DNA of 6,485 nt from Oscillospiraceae bacterium (GCA_031261245.1 JAISKU010000211.1:1-6485); one strand, 5' to 3'; positions 1 to 6,395 are shown, counted from the stretch's first letter. The notes: generated by a model not told the origin, from the sequence alone. Numbers and translations: made by a program.

Positions 1-10
1 GACGAAACAA

Positions 11-40
11 GCGGCGGTCACGTGGGTGACCGCCGCTTTT
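11..40. terminator. Intrinsic hairpin terminator, probably bidirectional
   Basis: An 11-bp perfect GC-rich stem (GCGGCGGTCAC at 11-21 with GTGACCGCCGC at 26-36) encloses a 4-nt loop and is followed on the plus strand by TTTT (37-40). Read on the minus strand the stem is followed by TTGTTTCG, a broken U-tract. It can therefore end a plus-strand gene lying left of the window, or the minus-strand transporter operon whose last stop codon is at 191-193, or both. The hairpin itself is certain. Which transcript it serves is inference. Confidence 0.85.
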
Positions 41-109
41 GGCACATCGTTATTCCGTGACCTTTCACCATTGCCGTCACAACATTCCGCTTAGACAAAA
101 ATGCTTATT

Positions 110-147
110 CGGAGTTGACTTAGCGCGGCTCCGGTCTTATTGCGGAG
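110..147. repeat. Three mutually complementary CGGAG/CTCCG segments in the non-coding stretch
   Basis: CGGAG at 110-114, CTCCG at 129-133 and CGGAG at 143-147 can form two mutually exclusive short hairpins, because the middle copy can pair with either flank. The right-hand hairpin extends to about 7 bp with one G-T pair (127-133 with 143-149). Two similar phrases, CTTATTCGGAGT (104-115) and CTTATTGCGGAGT (136-148), make this an imperfect direct repeat about 33 bp apart. On the minus strand the left hairpin is followed, after 9 nt, by TTTTT (100-96), so it could be a weak end signal for the transporter mRNA. I see no gene in 41-190. The function of these repeats is unknown and chance is possible. 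Confidence 0.3.
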
Positions 148-190
148 TCCTCTGTGTCAATACTATTATGGCCGCACGACGGGCGGATAC

Positions 191-1609
191 TCACGGTAAT
201 TTTTTCTTTTTTGCGCGGCGGCGCAGCTCCGGAACCGGGGCGAGGTCAACGTCGTCGAGTCTGCCGTCCCAGAGGTACTTTTTTGTTTCCTTTACAATCA
301 CGTTCGACAGCAGCAGCAGGGAGATGATGTTCGGAATAGCCATGAGGCCGTTGAGCGCGTCCGAGATATCCCAGACGAGCGTGAGCGACGCGACGCCGCC
401 GAAGAACACCGACGCGACGTACAGGATTTTGTACGGCATGACGCCGGATTTGCCGAAGAGGTACTCGACCGCGCGCTCTCCGTAATAGCTCCAGCCGAGA
501 ATCGAGGAGAACACGAACGCGATGATGCCGCCGGTGAGGATTATCGGGCCGAGGACGCGAATCTGGCCGAACGCCCAGCCCGTGAGGTCGCCGCCGGTGA
601 GGCTGTTCAGCTCCGCCGACGCGCCGAGCGACTTTGCCTTGAGGACGCTTGAGACGAGCACGAGGCCCGTCATCGCGCAGACGACGACCGTGTCCCAAAA
701 CGTGCCGGTCATGGACACGAGCGCCTGACGCACGGGGTTGCGCGTCCGCGCCGCGGCCGCCGCGATGGGCGCGGAGCCGAGGCCGGACTCGTTCGAGAAC
801 AGTCCGCGCGCCACGCCGTAGCGCGCCGCCGCCATCATCACGGTTCCGGCGAAGCCGCCGCCGGCGGCGCGGAGTGAGAACGCCTCCCGGAGGATAACGC
901 GCACCGTCTCCCCGAGGTACGCGCCGTTGAGCACGAGCAGAACGACGCAGCCGGCGACGTATAAAAGCGCCATGACAGGGACGAATACGGAGCAGACGCG
1001 GGAAATCCAGCGGACGCCGCCGAGGAGGACGACGGCCGTTATGGCGGTGACCACAATGCTCGAAATCAGCGGATCGACACCGAATTGGGTTTTGACCACG
1101 GCGGCGAGGGCGTTCGACTGGGTTCCGGAGCCGATTCCGAACGCGGCGACAGCCGTGAAGAGCGCGAAAACGACGGCGAGCCAGCGGAGCCGCGCTCCGC
1201 GCTCCAGCGCGTACATCGGGCCGCCGAGCATAGTGCCGTCGGAGGTTTTGACGCGGTATTTTACGGCGAGCAGCCCCTCCCCGTACTTTGTCGCGATGCC
1301 GAAAACGCCGGTGAGCCAGCACCAGAGCACCGCGCCCGGGCCGCCGAGGACGATGGCCGAGGACACGCCGATGATGTTGCCGGTGCCGATTGTCGCGGCG
1401 AGCGCCGTGGAGAGCGCGGCGAACTGGGAGATGTCGCCCTCGGCGCCCGCGTCCTTTGACACGGACAGGCGGATCGCGCGGAGGATGTGGCGCTGGATAC
1501 CGCGCGTGCGGATTGTGAGGAAGATATGCGTACCGACGAGCAGCAGGAGCATTGGAAGCCCCCAGACCAGCCCGTCGATTTTGTTGACGATATTCGCGAA
1601 AGCTTCCAT
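191..1609 (-). CDS. Amino acid carrier protein, sodium:alanine symporter (AGCS) family
   Basis: This is an integral membrane secondary transporter expected to import a small neutral amino acid (alanine, glycine or a relative) with Na+ (or H+). The family includes AgcS, AlsT and DagA. I count about 11 hydrophobic segments in 472 residues, the usual family length. Family hallmarks are ATIGTGNIIG (about 72-81), GGPGAVLWCWL (89-99), GLFSNESGLGSAP (269-281), FWDT (304-307), GWSYYGERAVEYLFG (372-386) and WDISDALNGLMAIPN (413-427). The tail is short, basic and cytoplasmic (RRRAKKKKLP). I chose ATG at 1609 because AGAAAG lies 8 nt upstream; a GTG at 1618 would extend it by 3 residues but has no room for a binding site. 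It starts 17 nt after the kinase stop, so it is the last gene of the FIST-kinase operon. The exact substrate cannot be read from sequence; most family members have FSNEAG where this has FSNESG. Confidence 0.95.
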   Translation of the reverse strand: MEAFANIVNKIDGLVWGLPMLLLLVGTHIFLTIRTRGIQRHILRAIRLSVSKDAGAEGDISQFAALSTALAATIGTGNIIGVSSAIVLGGPGAVLWCWLTGVFGIATKYGEGLLAVKYRVKTSDGTMLGGPMYALERGARLRWLAVVFALFTAVAAFGIGSGTQSNALAAVVKTQFGVDPLISSIVVTAITAVVLLGGVRWISRVCSVFVPVMALLYVAGCVVLLVLNGAYLGETVRVILREAFSLRAAGGGFAGTVMMAAARYGVARGLFSNESGLGSAPIAAAAARTRNPVRQALVSMTGTFWDTVVVCAMTGLVLVSSVLKAKSLGASAELNSLTGGDLTGWAFGQIRVLGPIILTGGIIAFVFSSILGWSYYGERAVEYLFGKSGVMPYKILYVASVFFGGVASLTLVWDISDALNGLMAIPNIISLLLLSNVIVKETKKYLWDGRLDDVDLAPVPELRRRAKKKKLP

Positions 1610-1626
1610 ATTGCGCACTTTCTACA

Positions 1627-3768
1627 TCATTTTTTTGCCTTTTCCGGCGGCGGGAGATAGCGGCGGAGCTTTTCAAGCACCTCCGAGATGTCCACGGGCT
1701 TTCCTATGTGGTCGTTCATGCCGGCCGCGAGGCACTTATCCACGTCCTCGCGGAACACGTTGGCCGTCATAGCGACGATCGGGATTCCGACGGACTTAGG
1801 CGTGCCGAGCGCGCGGATCTGGCGCGTCGCCTCGCACCCGTCCATCTCCGGCATCTGCATATCCATGAGGATCATGTCGTAGGAGTCCGGCGCGGCGGTG
1901 AATTTTTCGACGGCCTCACGCCCGTTTTCGGCGCAGTCGAGAATAACCTCCGTAGGCTCCAGCAGGGCGACGAGTATCTCGCGGTTGATGTCCACGTCCT
2001 CCGCGAACAGCACGCGCCTGTTGCGGAAGATTCCGGCGGCGCTGTCGATATCCGAGGTCGGCAGAGGCTCATACGCGCGCAGACCGAGGCAGTCGTTAAT
2101 CACGTCGGCAATCGAGGAGGGGAAGAGCGGCTTTGAGAGGAATTTGCGCACGCCGACCTCTTTGGCGTGATCCTCCACCGACGACCACTCCACCCCGGAG
2201 ATCATGATGATGACGGAGTGCCCCTCCGAGCGGGCGGAGATGCGGCGGGAGAGCTCTATCCCGTCCATGTCGGCCATCTTCAGATCGACGAAGTACAGGT
2301 CGTACCCGCCGCGCATGTTGACGAGGGACAGCGCCTCCTTCCCGCCGACGGCGGCGTCGCACTGGAACCCGAGGCGGCGCGCGATGTCGAGGAAGTAGTC
2401 GAGCAAATCCACGGAGTCGTCCACGACGAGGACGCGGAGATTTTCAAAGTTGACGCCCGGCGCGAGGAGGCTTTTCGGCCCCTCCTCCCCCTCCGCGACG
2501 CCGAGGCGGGCGGTGAAGGTGAACGTCGAGCCGAGGCCGAGCTCCGACTCCACGCGGATGACGCCGCCCATCATCTCCACAATGCTCTTGGAGATGGCCA
2601 GGCCGAGGCCGGTGCCGCCGAATTTGCGCGAGATGCCGTTGTCGGCCTGCTCAAACGAGGTGAACAGGCGCTCTCTCTGTTCCTCACTAATACCTATGCC
2701 GGTATCGGTGACGGATATGCGTACAAGACACTCATTTCCCGCGCGGGAGACGAGTTCGCTGACAAGTTTTATCGAGCCGCCCTCCGGCGTGAATTTCACG
2801 GCGTTCGACAGCAGGTTTGTGATGACCTGCGCGACGCGCTGGTCGTCGCCGATGAGGGTGCGGGGAATGCGCTCATCAATTATGACGGTGAAGTCCTGCG
2901 ACTTCTCCTCCACGCGGAAGTTCACGACGTTCACGACCTTGCGGAGCATATGCTCAAACACGAAATCGGTGGCGGAGAGCTCAAACTTGTTCGCCTCGAT
3001 TTTCGAGATGTCGAGTATGTCGTTTATGACGCCGAGCAGGTGCGTCGAGGCGTCCTCAATCTTCCCGAAGCAGTAGTCCTTGCGCTCTATATCCGCGGTG
3101 CCGCGGCCGATGGAGGTCATGCCGATTATGGCGTTCATCGGCGTGCGCATCTCGTGCGACATGTTCGACAGGAACGTGCTTTTCGCGCGGGAGGCGTCCT
3201 CCGCCGAGGAGCGGGCGTCCTCCGCCTGCTCCTGCGCGCGGCGGATATCCGTGATGTCGTGCATCATGACTACGGAGCTGACGATCTCCCCCGTGTACGT
3301 GTGGAGCGGGGTGATGTGTACGCCGAACACGCGGGGCTCCTCCCCGATTATCGCGGAGCACTCCAGCTCCACCGTGTCGCCGTCCGTCAGCGCGCGCTCC
3401 AGCGCCACGCCGAGCTCGCCCGCGAGCTCCGAGCCGACGTATTTGTCAAAAATCTCCCCGAATTTGCGGCCGCTTACGAGTCCGACGTGGGCGATTCCGG
3501 CGAGGGTGAGGAACGCCTTTGTGCAGTACGCGAAACGCCCGTCCATGTCGAGCAGAATGATGATGTCGGGGCTGTTGTCGAGGAGTAGCGTCATATAGCG
3601 CTCCTGCCTGTCCTTTTCGGCGGAGCGCATCGCGGACACGGCGGCAAGAGACGCGGCGACGGCCTTATCCCGTTCCATCCTCGTCTGAAGCCGCGCGACC
3701 TGCCGCGTGAGCTTTGTTATCTCAGCGTCGCGCTGGGCTAACGTGGTTTCGAGCTCTTCCTGTGTCAT
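1627..3768 (-). CDS. Soluble PAS hybrid sensor histidine kinase with two receiver domains
   Basis: This is a cytoplasmic phosphorelay kinase of 713 residues with no membrane segment. In order it has: a helical, probable coiled-coil N-terminus (1-57); a PAS domain (about 58-175, starting LLLDNSPDIIILLD); a linker helix; HisKA with phospho-acceptor His205 in SHEMRTP; and an HATPase_c domain with N box NLLSNAVKF (318-326), G1 DTGIGI (355-360), F-box phenylalanines 369/372 and G2 GGTGLGL (384-390). Two receivers follow. The first (about 444-562) has acidic D450/D451, phospho-Asp D495, switch S524 and K546. The second (about 584-705) has E590/D591, D636, T668 and K690. All catalytic residues are intact. 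There is no HPt, DNA-binding or cyclic-di-GMP output domain, so phosphate must pass to a partner encoded elsewhere. ATG at 3768 has GGAGG 6 nt upstream. The FIST gene ends 15 nt before it and the transporter starts 17 nt after it. The linker helix and the stretch KIEDASTHLLGVINDILDIS are typical of clostridial PAS hybrid kinases. Confidence 0.96.
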   Translation of the reverse strand: MTQEELETTLAQRDAEITKLTRQVARLQTRMERDKAVAASLAAVSAMRSAEKDRQERYMTLLLDNSPDIIILLDMDGRFAYCTKAFLTLAGIAHVGLVSGRKFGEIFDKYVGSELAGELGVALERALTDGDTVELECSAIIGEEPRVFGVHITPLHTYTGEIVSSVVMMHDITDIRRAQEQAEDARSSAEDASRAKSTFLSNMSHEMRTPMNAIIGMTSIGRGTADIERKDYCFGKIEDASTHLLGVINDILDISKIEANKFELSATDFVFEHMLRKVVNVVNFRVEEKSQDFTVIIDERIPRTLIGDDQRVAQVITNLLSNAVKFTPEGGSIKLVSELVSRAGNECLVRISVTDTGIGISEEQRERLFTSFEQADNGISRKFGGTGLGLAISKSIVEMMGGVIRVESELGLGSTFTFTARLGVAEGEEGPKSLLAPGVNFENLRVLVVDDSVDLLDYFLDIARRLGFQCDAAVGGKEALSLVNMRGGYDLYFVDLKMADMDGIELSRRISARSEGHSVIIMISGVEWSSVEDHAKEVGVRKFLSKPLFPSSIADVINDCLGLRAYEPLPTSDIDSAAGIFRNRRVLFAEDVDINREILVALLEPTEVILDCAENGREAVEKFTAAPDSYDMILMDMQMPEMDGCEATRQIRALGTPKSVGIPIVAMTANVFREDVDKCLAAGMNDHIGKPVDISEVLEKLRRYLPPPEKAKK

Positions 3769-3774
3769 ATCTGA

Positions 3775-3779
3775 CCTCC
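3775..3779 (-). promoter_or_regulatory. Ribosome binding site GGAGG of the hybrid kinase
   Basis: GGAGG on the minus strand lies 6 nt before the ATG at 3768 and just after the FIST stop codon (3784-3786). It fixes the kinase start and points to one mRNA with independent, strong re-initiation. Confidence 0.85.
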
Positions 3780-3783
3780 GGGT

Positions 3784-4947
3784 TTATTCGAGCACCATTA
3801 TTGTATATGTGAGGTTGCGGAAGCGGTTTACCGTGCGGCCGTCCTCCGTCACGGAGGGGCAGATCTCCCCGCCGCTGTACATGAACAGGTACGGGTACCT
3901 GTCGCCGAGCAGCTCCGCCGTTTTCGCCATCTCGTCCTCGGAATTCGGGCTTATCACAAGGCTTCGGGAGAGGCAGGGGACGAGGAACATGGCCGACGCG
4001 CCGTGCTTTTCGTTGTCCGCCAGCACGGCGTCAAGCGTCGTCTGCACCGTGTCGAGCACGCTGTTGTAATCGACCTCGGCGAAGGCGATCTCCGAGCCGA
4101 CGGGCGTGTAAACGCCGCAGAGCGCGCTGTCGTCATTCTGGGAGTAGAGCGTCATCGCGACGGGCGCGGCGCCGTCCTTGTAATCTATGAGTATCGGGAG
4201 GGAGAAAACGGCGGCGACGTCGTCCCTCGTCACGCCGATGCTTACGAGATACTCCCCCACGGGCATGTCGTTGATTTTCTTGAGTACGTAGCCGTCGGAC
4301 TCCGTGACGACGGCGTTTTTGCGCGTGATGTTCCTGTCGGAGATGGCGGTGGTGTAGAAGCGCGGACTCACCTCGCCGGAGATGAGGAGCAGCGCGAGGC
4401 GGCTGCGGTGGGTCGCGCCGTTGTACAGGACGCGGGCGTTTTCGTAGGTGAGGTTCGTCTCGCTCGAGAGCGTGCCGAACATGGGGACGCCGCCGCTTAC
4501 GCCGTCGAGCGTCTTGACGTACACCTCGCCGGAGATGTCCGCCGAGATGGGGCCGAACACGAACATGAGCGAAGGGTCGCGCGGCAGCCGCGCGCGGGCG
4601 TCGCCGTAGCACTCACGAATAGGCCCCTCCGCGCAGTCGGGCGTGATCTCCTCGGAGAGCGCGACGGAAAAGGAGACGTCGTCGCTCGTCAGTACGCACA
4701 GGGAGAGCTGTTCAAAGCCGTAGCCGCGCTCCGTGGCGCAGCCCATGGCGGTACAGCCGATGATATCAAACGGGAGCGCGGCGGTGAGCGCCTCCGGCGC
4801 GCCGGTTCCCGGAAACTCCCAGTTACAGGAGAGGATACCGACGGAATTCTTCTTCAGTTGGGTGAGGTCGAGCTGGGACAGGATGTCCGCGACGGCGGCG
4901 ACGGCGTCGTCAATCTCCGTGGTGAAAGCCGTTTGCATTTTTAACAT
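3784..4947 (-). CDS. Stand-alone FIST sensory-domain protein (FIST_N + FIST_C)
   Basis: A soluble 387-residue protein made almost entirely of a FIST sensory unit; no membrane segment, signal peptide or attached output domain is seen. FIST domains are ligand-sensing modules usually joined to, or encoded beside, kinases, chemoreceptors and diguanylate cyclases. The FIST_N part (about 20-215) shows VGILSCNW, LPFDIIGCTAMGCATERGY and GGVPMFGTLSSETN. The FIST_C part (about 220-385) ends in the characteristic block YLFMYSGGEICPS (353-365). Some FIST proteins (NosP) bind heme and sense NO; others were proposed to bind amino acids. This one has nine cysteines (41, 65, 70, 84, 105, 113, 277, 325, 363) and only two histidines (180, 315), so few candidate His heme ligands. 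ATG at 4947 is chosen because GGGGGG lies 5 nt upstream; the longer reading starts with TTG at 4977, inside the leader and without a spaced binding site. It is first in the operon and probably acts on the adjacent kinase. Confidence 0.9.
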   Translation of the reverse strand: MLKMQTAFTTEIDDAVAAVADILSQLDLTQLKKNSVGILSCNWEFPGTGAPEALTAALPFDIIGCTAMGCATERGYGFEQLSLCVLTSDDVSFSVALSEEITPDCAEGPIRECYGDARARLPRDPSLMFVFGPISADISGEVYVKTLDGVSGGVPMFGTLSSETNLTYENARVLYNGATHRSRLALLLISGEVSPRFYTTAISDRNITRKNAVVTESDGYVLKKINDMPVGEYLVSIGVTRDDVAAVFSLPILIDYKDGAAPVAMTLYSQNDDSALCGVYTPVGSEIAFAEVDYNSVLDTVQTTLDAVLADNEKHGASAMFLVPCLSRSLVISPNSEDEMAKTAELLGDRYPYLFMYSGGEICPSVTEDGRTVNRFRNLTYTIMVLE

Positions 4948-4952
4948 TTTGA

Positions 4953-4974
4953 CCCCCCGGGCGCGAAAACGCCC
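4953..4974 (-). promoter_or_regulatory. FIST leader: short hairpin followed by G-rich ribosome binding site
   Basis: On the minus strand GGGCG (4974-4970) can pair with CGCCC (4963-4959) around a TTTTCG loop. GGGGGG (4958-4953) follows directly, then TCAAA and the ATG at 4947. The G-run is at binding-site distance and decides the start. The 5-bp hairpin next to it may shape access to the site, but I see no riboswitch-like structure. Confidence 0.5.
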
Positions 4975-5008
4975 CAAACCTCGGATTTTTCCGCTGTATT
5001 AAGGTATA

Positions 5009-5037
5009 ATTATATAACGCGAGCCCTTTATTGTCAA
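5009..5037 (-). promoter_or_regulatory. Perfect consensus sigma-A/sigma-70 promoter of the FIST-kinase-transporter operon
   Basis: On the minus strand, TTGACA (5037-5032), a 17-bp spacer (5031-5015) and TATAAT (5014-5009) match the housekeeping consensus at all twelve positions with ideal spacing. Transcription should start near 5002-5000, giving a leader of about 53 nt before the FIST ATG at 4947. The -10 sits in the palindrome TATAATTATA (5005-5014), so a TATAAT also appears on the plus strand, but with no -35 partner there. Confidence 0.9.
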
Positions 5038-5060
5038 TGTTCTTTATTGCATCGGGCGGA

Positions 5061-5086
5061 AATTTGGTGTAAAATGGCACTAAATT
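5061..5086. repeat. Inverted repeat, candidate operator between divergent operons
   Basis: AATTTGGTG (5061-5069) and CACTAAATT (5078-5086) are inverted copies matching at 8 of 9 positions (the ninth is a G-T pair), separated by 8 bp. The centre lies about 72 bp upstream of the predicted start of the minus operon, and upstream of the plus operon too. It is not followed by a T-run on either strand, so a protein binding site is likelier than a terminator. A possible plus-strand -10 (TAAAAT, 5070-5075, with TTGCAT at 5047-5052, 17-bp spacing) falls in its spacer. I do not recognise the regulator. Confidence 0.5.
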
Positions 5087-5087
5087 C

Positions 5088-5105
5088 TTTAATCCGCTTT
5101 TAATC
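5088..5105 (+). promoter_or_regulatory. Direct repeat TTTAATC-N4-TTTAATC, candidate OmpR/PhoB-type operator
   Basis: Two exact 7-bp copies, 5088-5094 and 5099-5105, are spaced 11 bp start to start. Tandem half-sites one helical turn apart are how OmpR/PhoB-family winged-helix regulators bind as head-to-tail dimers. The regulator encoded at 5718-6395 is of that family, and the site lies 68 bp upstream of the first gene of its operon, so self-regulation is a natural inference. Confidence 0.45.
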
Positions 5106-5136
5106 TCACCTCTATGGCGTTTTAAGCGCGGGGGTT

Positions 5137-5142
5137 TATACT
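5137..5142 (+). promoter_or_regulatory. Possible -10 element (TATACT) of the UBA-DUF4342/response regulator operon
   Basis: TATACT matches the -10 consensus at 5 of 6 positions and would start transcription near 5149, leaving a leader of about 24 nt with a good ribosome binding site. The matching -35 position (5114-5119, ATGGCG) is poor, as expected for an activator-dependent promoter with the direct repeat just upstream. The alternative is TTGCAT/TAAAAT at 5047-5075. Confidence 0.35.
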
Positions 5143-5156
5143 CACGTCATAAAGGC

Positions 5157-5164
5157 AAGGGAGG
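5157..5164 (+). promoter_or_regulatory. Ribosome binding site AAGGGAGG of the UBA-DUF4342 gene
   Basis: AAGGGAGG is an almost ideal match to the 16S rRNA tail, 8 nt before the ATG at 5173. It fixes that start and suggests efficient translation. Confidence 0.8.
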
Positions 5165-5172
5165 ATACGTAC

Positions 5173-5715
5173 ATGACTACACTTGAACAGGTTGAAAAGC
5201 TCCGCGAGCGCGCGGACGTGAGCTTTGAGGAGGCGAAGGCGGCGCTTGAGGCGGCCGACGGCGATCTGCTTGACGCGATAATCCTGCTTGAGAAGCAGGG
5301 CAAGACCGCGCCGCCGCCGACGGGCGGGAACTACTCCTACGAGAGCGACGCGCCCGACTGGGTGCAGGCGAAGGAAAACTTTAAGCACGCGTGGAAGGAA
5401 AACGGACACGGATTTAAGGAATTTATGAAAAAGGTGGGGAGTCTGTTGCTGAGATTGATTGACATCGGGAATTCAAATTACCTCGACGCGATACACAAGG
5501 AGGAGACGGTGCTCTCCTGCCCGGTTACGGTGCTTGTGATTCTGCTGATATTCTTCTTCTGGGTCGTCGTGCCCGTGCTCGTCGTCGGACTGTTCTTCGG
5601 GTGGCGCTATCGCTTCCGCGGGACGCAGCTCGGCCGCGAGGACATCAACGGCGTGATTGAAAAGGCGGAGAACGCCGCCGAGGAGATGAAGAAATCGGTG
5701 ACGGAGAAGGAGTAA
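5173..5715 (+). CDS. Small membrane protein with UBA-like N-terminus and DUF4342 region
   Basis: A 180-residue protein of unknown function. Residues 1-45 (LRERADVSFEEAKAALEAADG and on) strongly resemble the three-helix UBA/TS-N fold found at the start of elongation factor Ts, a helical protein-binding module. A polar linker (45-65) follows. Residues about 66-150 resemble DUF4342: FKEFMKKVG, a GN pair (99-100), the I-x-K stretch, then SCPVTV (115-120) entering a long hydrophobic segment (about 113-146) that can cross the membrane once or form a tight hairpin around Pro134. A basic WRYRFRG follows, then a charged helical tail (155-180). No enzyme motif is seen. Its stop codon is 2 nt before the response regulator start and its last codons carry that gene's ribosome binding site, so the two are co-expressed. 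A role as a membrane-anchored accessory or target of the two-component system is inference. Confidence 0.85.
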   Translation: MTTLEQVEKLRERADVSFEEAKAALEAADGDLLDAIILLEKQGKTAPPPTGGNYSYESDAPDWVQAKENFKHAWKENGHGFKEFMKKVGSLLLRLIDIGNSNYLDAIHKEETVLSCPVTVLVILLIFFFWVVVPVLVVGLFFGWRYRFRGTQLGREDINGVIEKAENAAEEMKKSVTEKE

Positions 5716-5717
5716 AC

Positions 5718-6395
5718 ATGCCGCACAGGATATTGCTCGTCGAGGACGAGGAAAAGCTGGCGAGATTCGTGGAGCTCGAGCTCGGTTACGAGGGGTACGA
5801 GGTGACGAAGGCGTTTGACGGGCGCGAGGGCTTGACCCTCGCGCTCTCGGGCGGCTTCGACCTCGTGCTTTTGGACATTATGCTGCCCGGGCTGTCGGGC
5901 ATGGAGATTTTGCGGCGGCTTCGCAAGTCGTCGAGCGTGCCTGTCATCATGCTCACGGCGCGCGACTCCGTGACGGACAAGGTGTCCGGCCTCGACACGG
6001 GCGCGGACGACTACGTGACAAAGCCGTTTGAGATTGAGGAGCTGCTGGCGCGGATACGCGCGGCGTTGCGGCACAAGCTGACGGACGGCGAGGGCGAGGC
6101 GTATGAGTGCGGGGCGCTGCGCGTCGATGTGCCGAGGCGCGAGGTGACGGTGAGCGGTACGGCGGTGGGGCTTACGAAGCGGGAATTTGACCTGCTGCAC
6201 TACCTCTTGAAGAACAAGGGGATTGTCGTGACGCGGGAGCAGCTTCTGGAGAACGTGTGGGACTTCGATTTCGACGGGGGGACGAACACCGTGGACGTCT
6301 ACATACGGTTTTTGCGCGGAAAGATTGACGACGCGTTCGGGGTGAAGCTTATTAACACCGTGCGCGGGGTGGGGTATGTGATTAAAGATGAATAA
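5718..6395 (+). CDS. OmpR/PhoB-family response regulator (receiver + winged helix)
   Basis: A cytoplasmic transcription factor of 225 residues, the standard length. The receiver domain (1-118) has the acidic pair D10/E11, phospho-acceptor D53 in LLDIMLPG, switch T80 in MLTA and K102 in TKPF, all intact. The winged-helix DNA-binding domain (about 126-223) shows LTKREFDLLHYLLKN, the recognition-helix region TNTVDVYIRFLRGKID, and the wing TVRGVGYVI. The style is close to the ArlR-like/CssR-like regulators of Firmicutes, but I cannot assign a symbol. ATG at 5718 is preceded by AAGGAG (5707-5712) with 5-nt spacing, embedded in the end of the UBA-DUF4342 gene. Its stop overlaps the next gene by 8 nt. 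The direct repeat at 5088-5105 is a plausible binding site. The signal and targets are unknown. Confidence 0.96.
   Translation: MPHRILLVEDEEKLARFVELELGYEGYEVTKAFDGREGLTLALSGGFDLVLLDIMLPGLSGMEILRRLRKSSSVPVIMLTARDSVTDKVSGLDTGADDYVTKPFEIEELLARIRAALRHKLTDGEGEAYECGALRVDVPRREVTVSGTAVGLTKREFDLLHYLLKNKGIVVTREQLLENVWDFDFDGGTNTVDVYIRFLRGKIDDAFGVKLINTVRGVGYVIKDE

Noticed and set aside
115..143. TTGACT-N17-TATTGC promoter-like pair on the plus strand
   Set aside because: The -10 half matches only three of six bases and no plus-strand gene follows.
39..485. 148-codon plus-strand frame covering the non-coding left end
   Set aside because: It starts in the terminator tail, has no ribosome binding site, and more than half of it is antisense to the transporter. 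The translated peptide looks random.
246..1676. 476-codon minus-strand frame overlapping the transporter
   Set aside because: It is an Arg-rich out-of-frame reading of the AGCS transporter with no motifs. The transporter frame carries all family signatures.
2167..3588. 473-codon open frame on the plus strand opposite the hybrid kinase
   Set aside because: It lies wholly antisense to a clear kinase, its translation is a low-complexity mix rich in Arg, Ala, Asp, Glu, His and Val, and it shows no domain. GC-rich codon bias on the real strand creates it.
4003..4944. 313-codon plus-strand frame opposite the FIST gene
   Set aside because: It is antisense to the FIST protein, with biased composition and no sensible start signal.
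4936..4977. Alternative FIST starts: TTG at 4977 and ATG at 4938
   Set aside because: The TTG has no properly spaced binding site and lies in the leader hairpin. The ATG at 4938 is too far (14 nt) from the G-rich site that suits the ATG at 4947.
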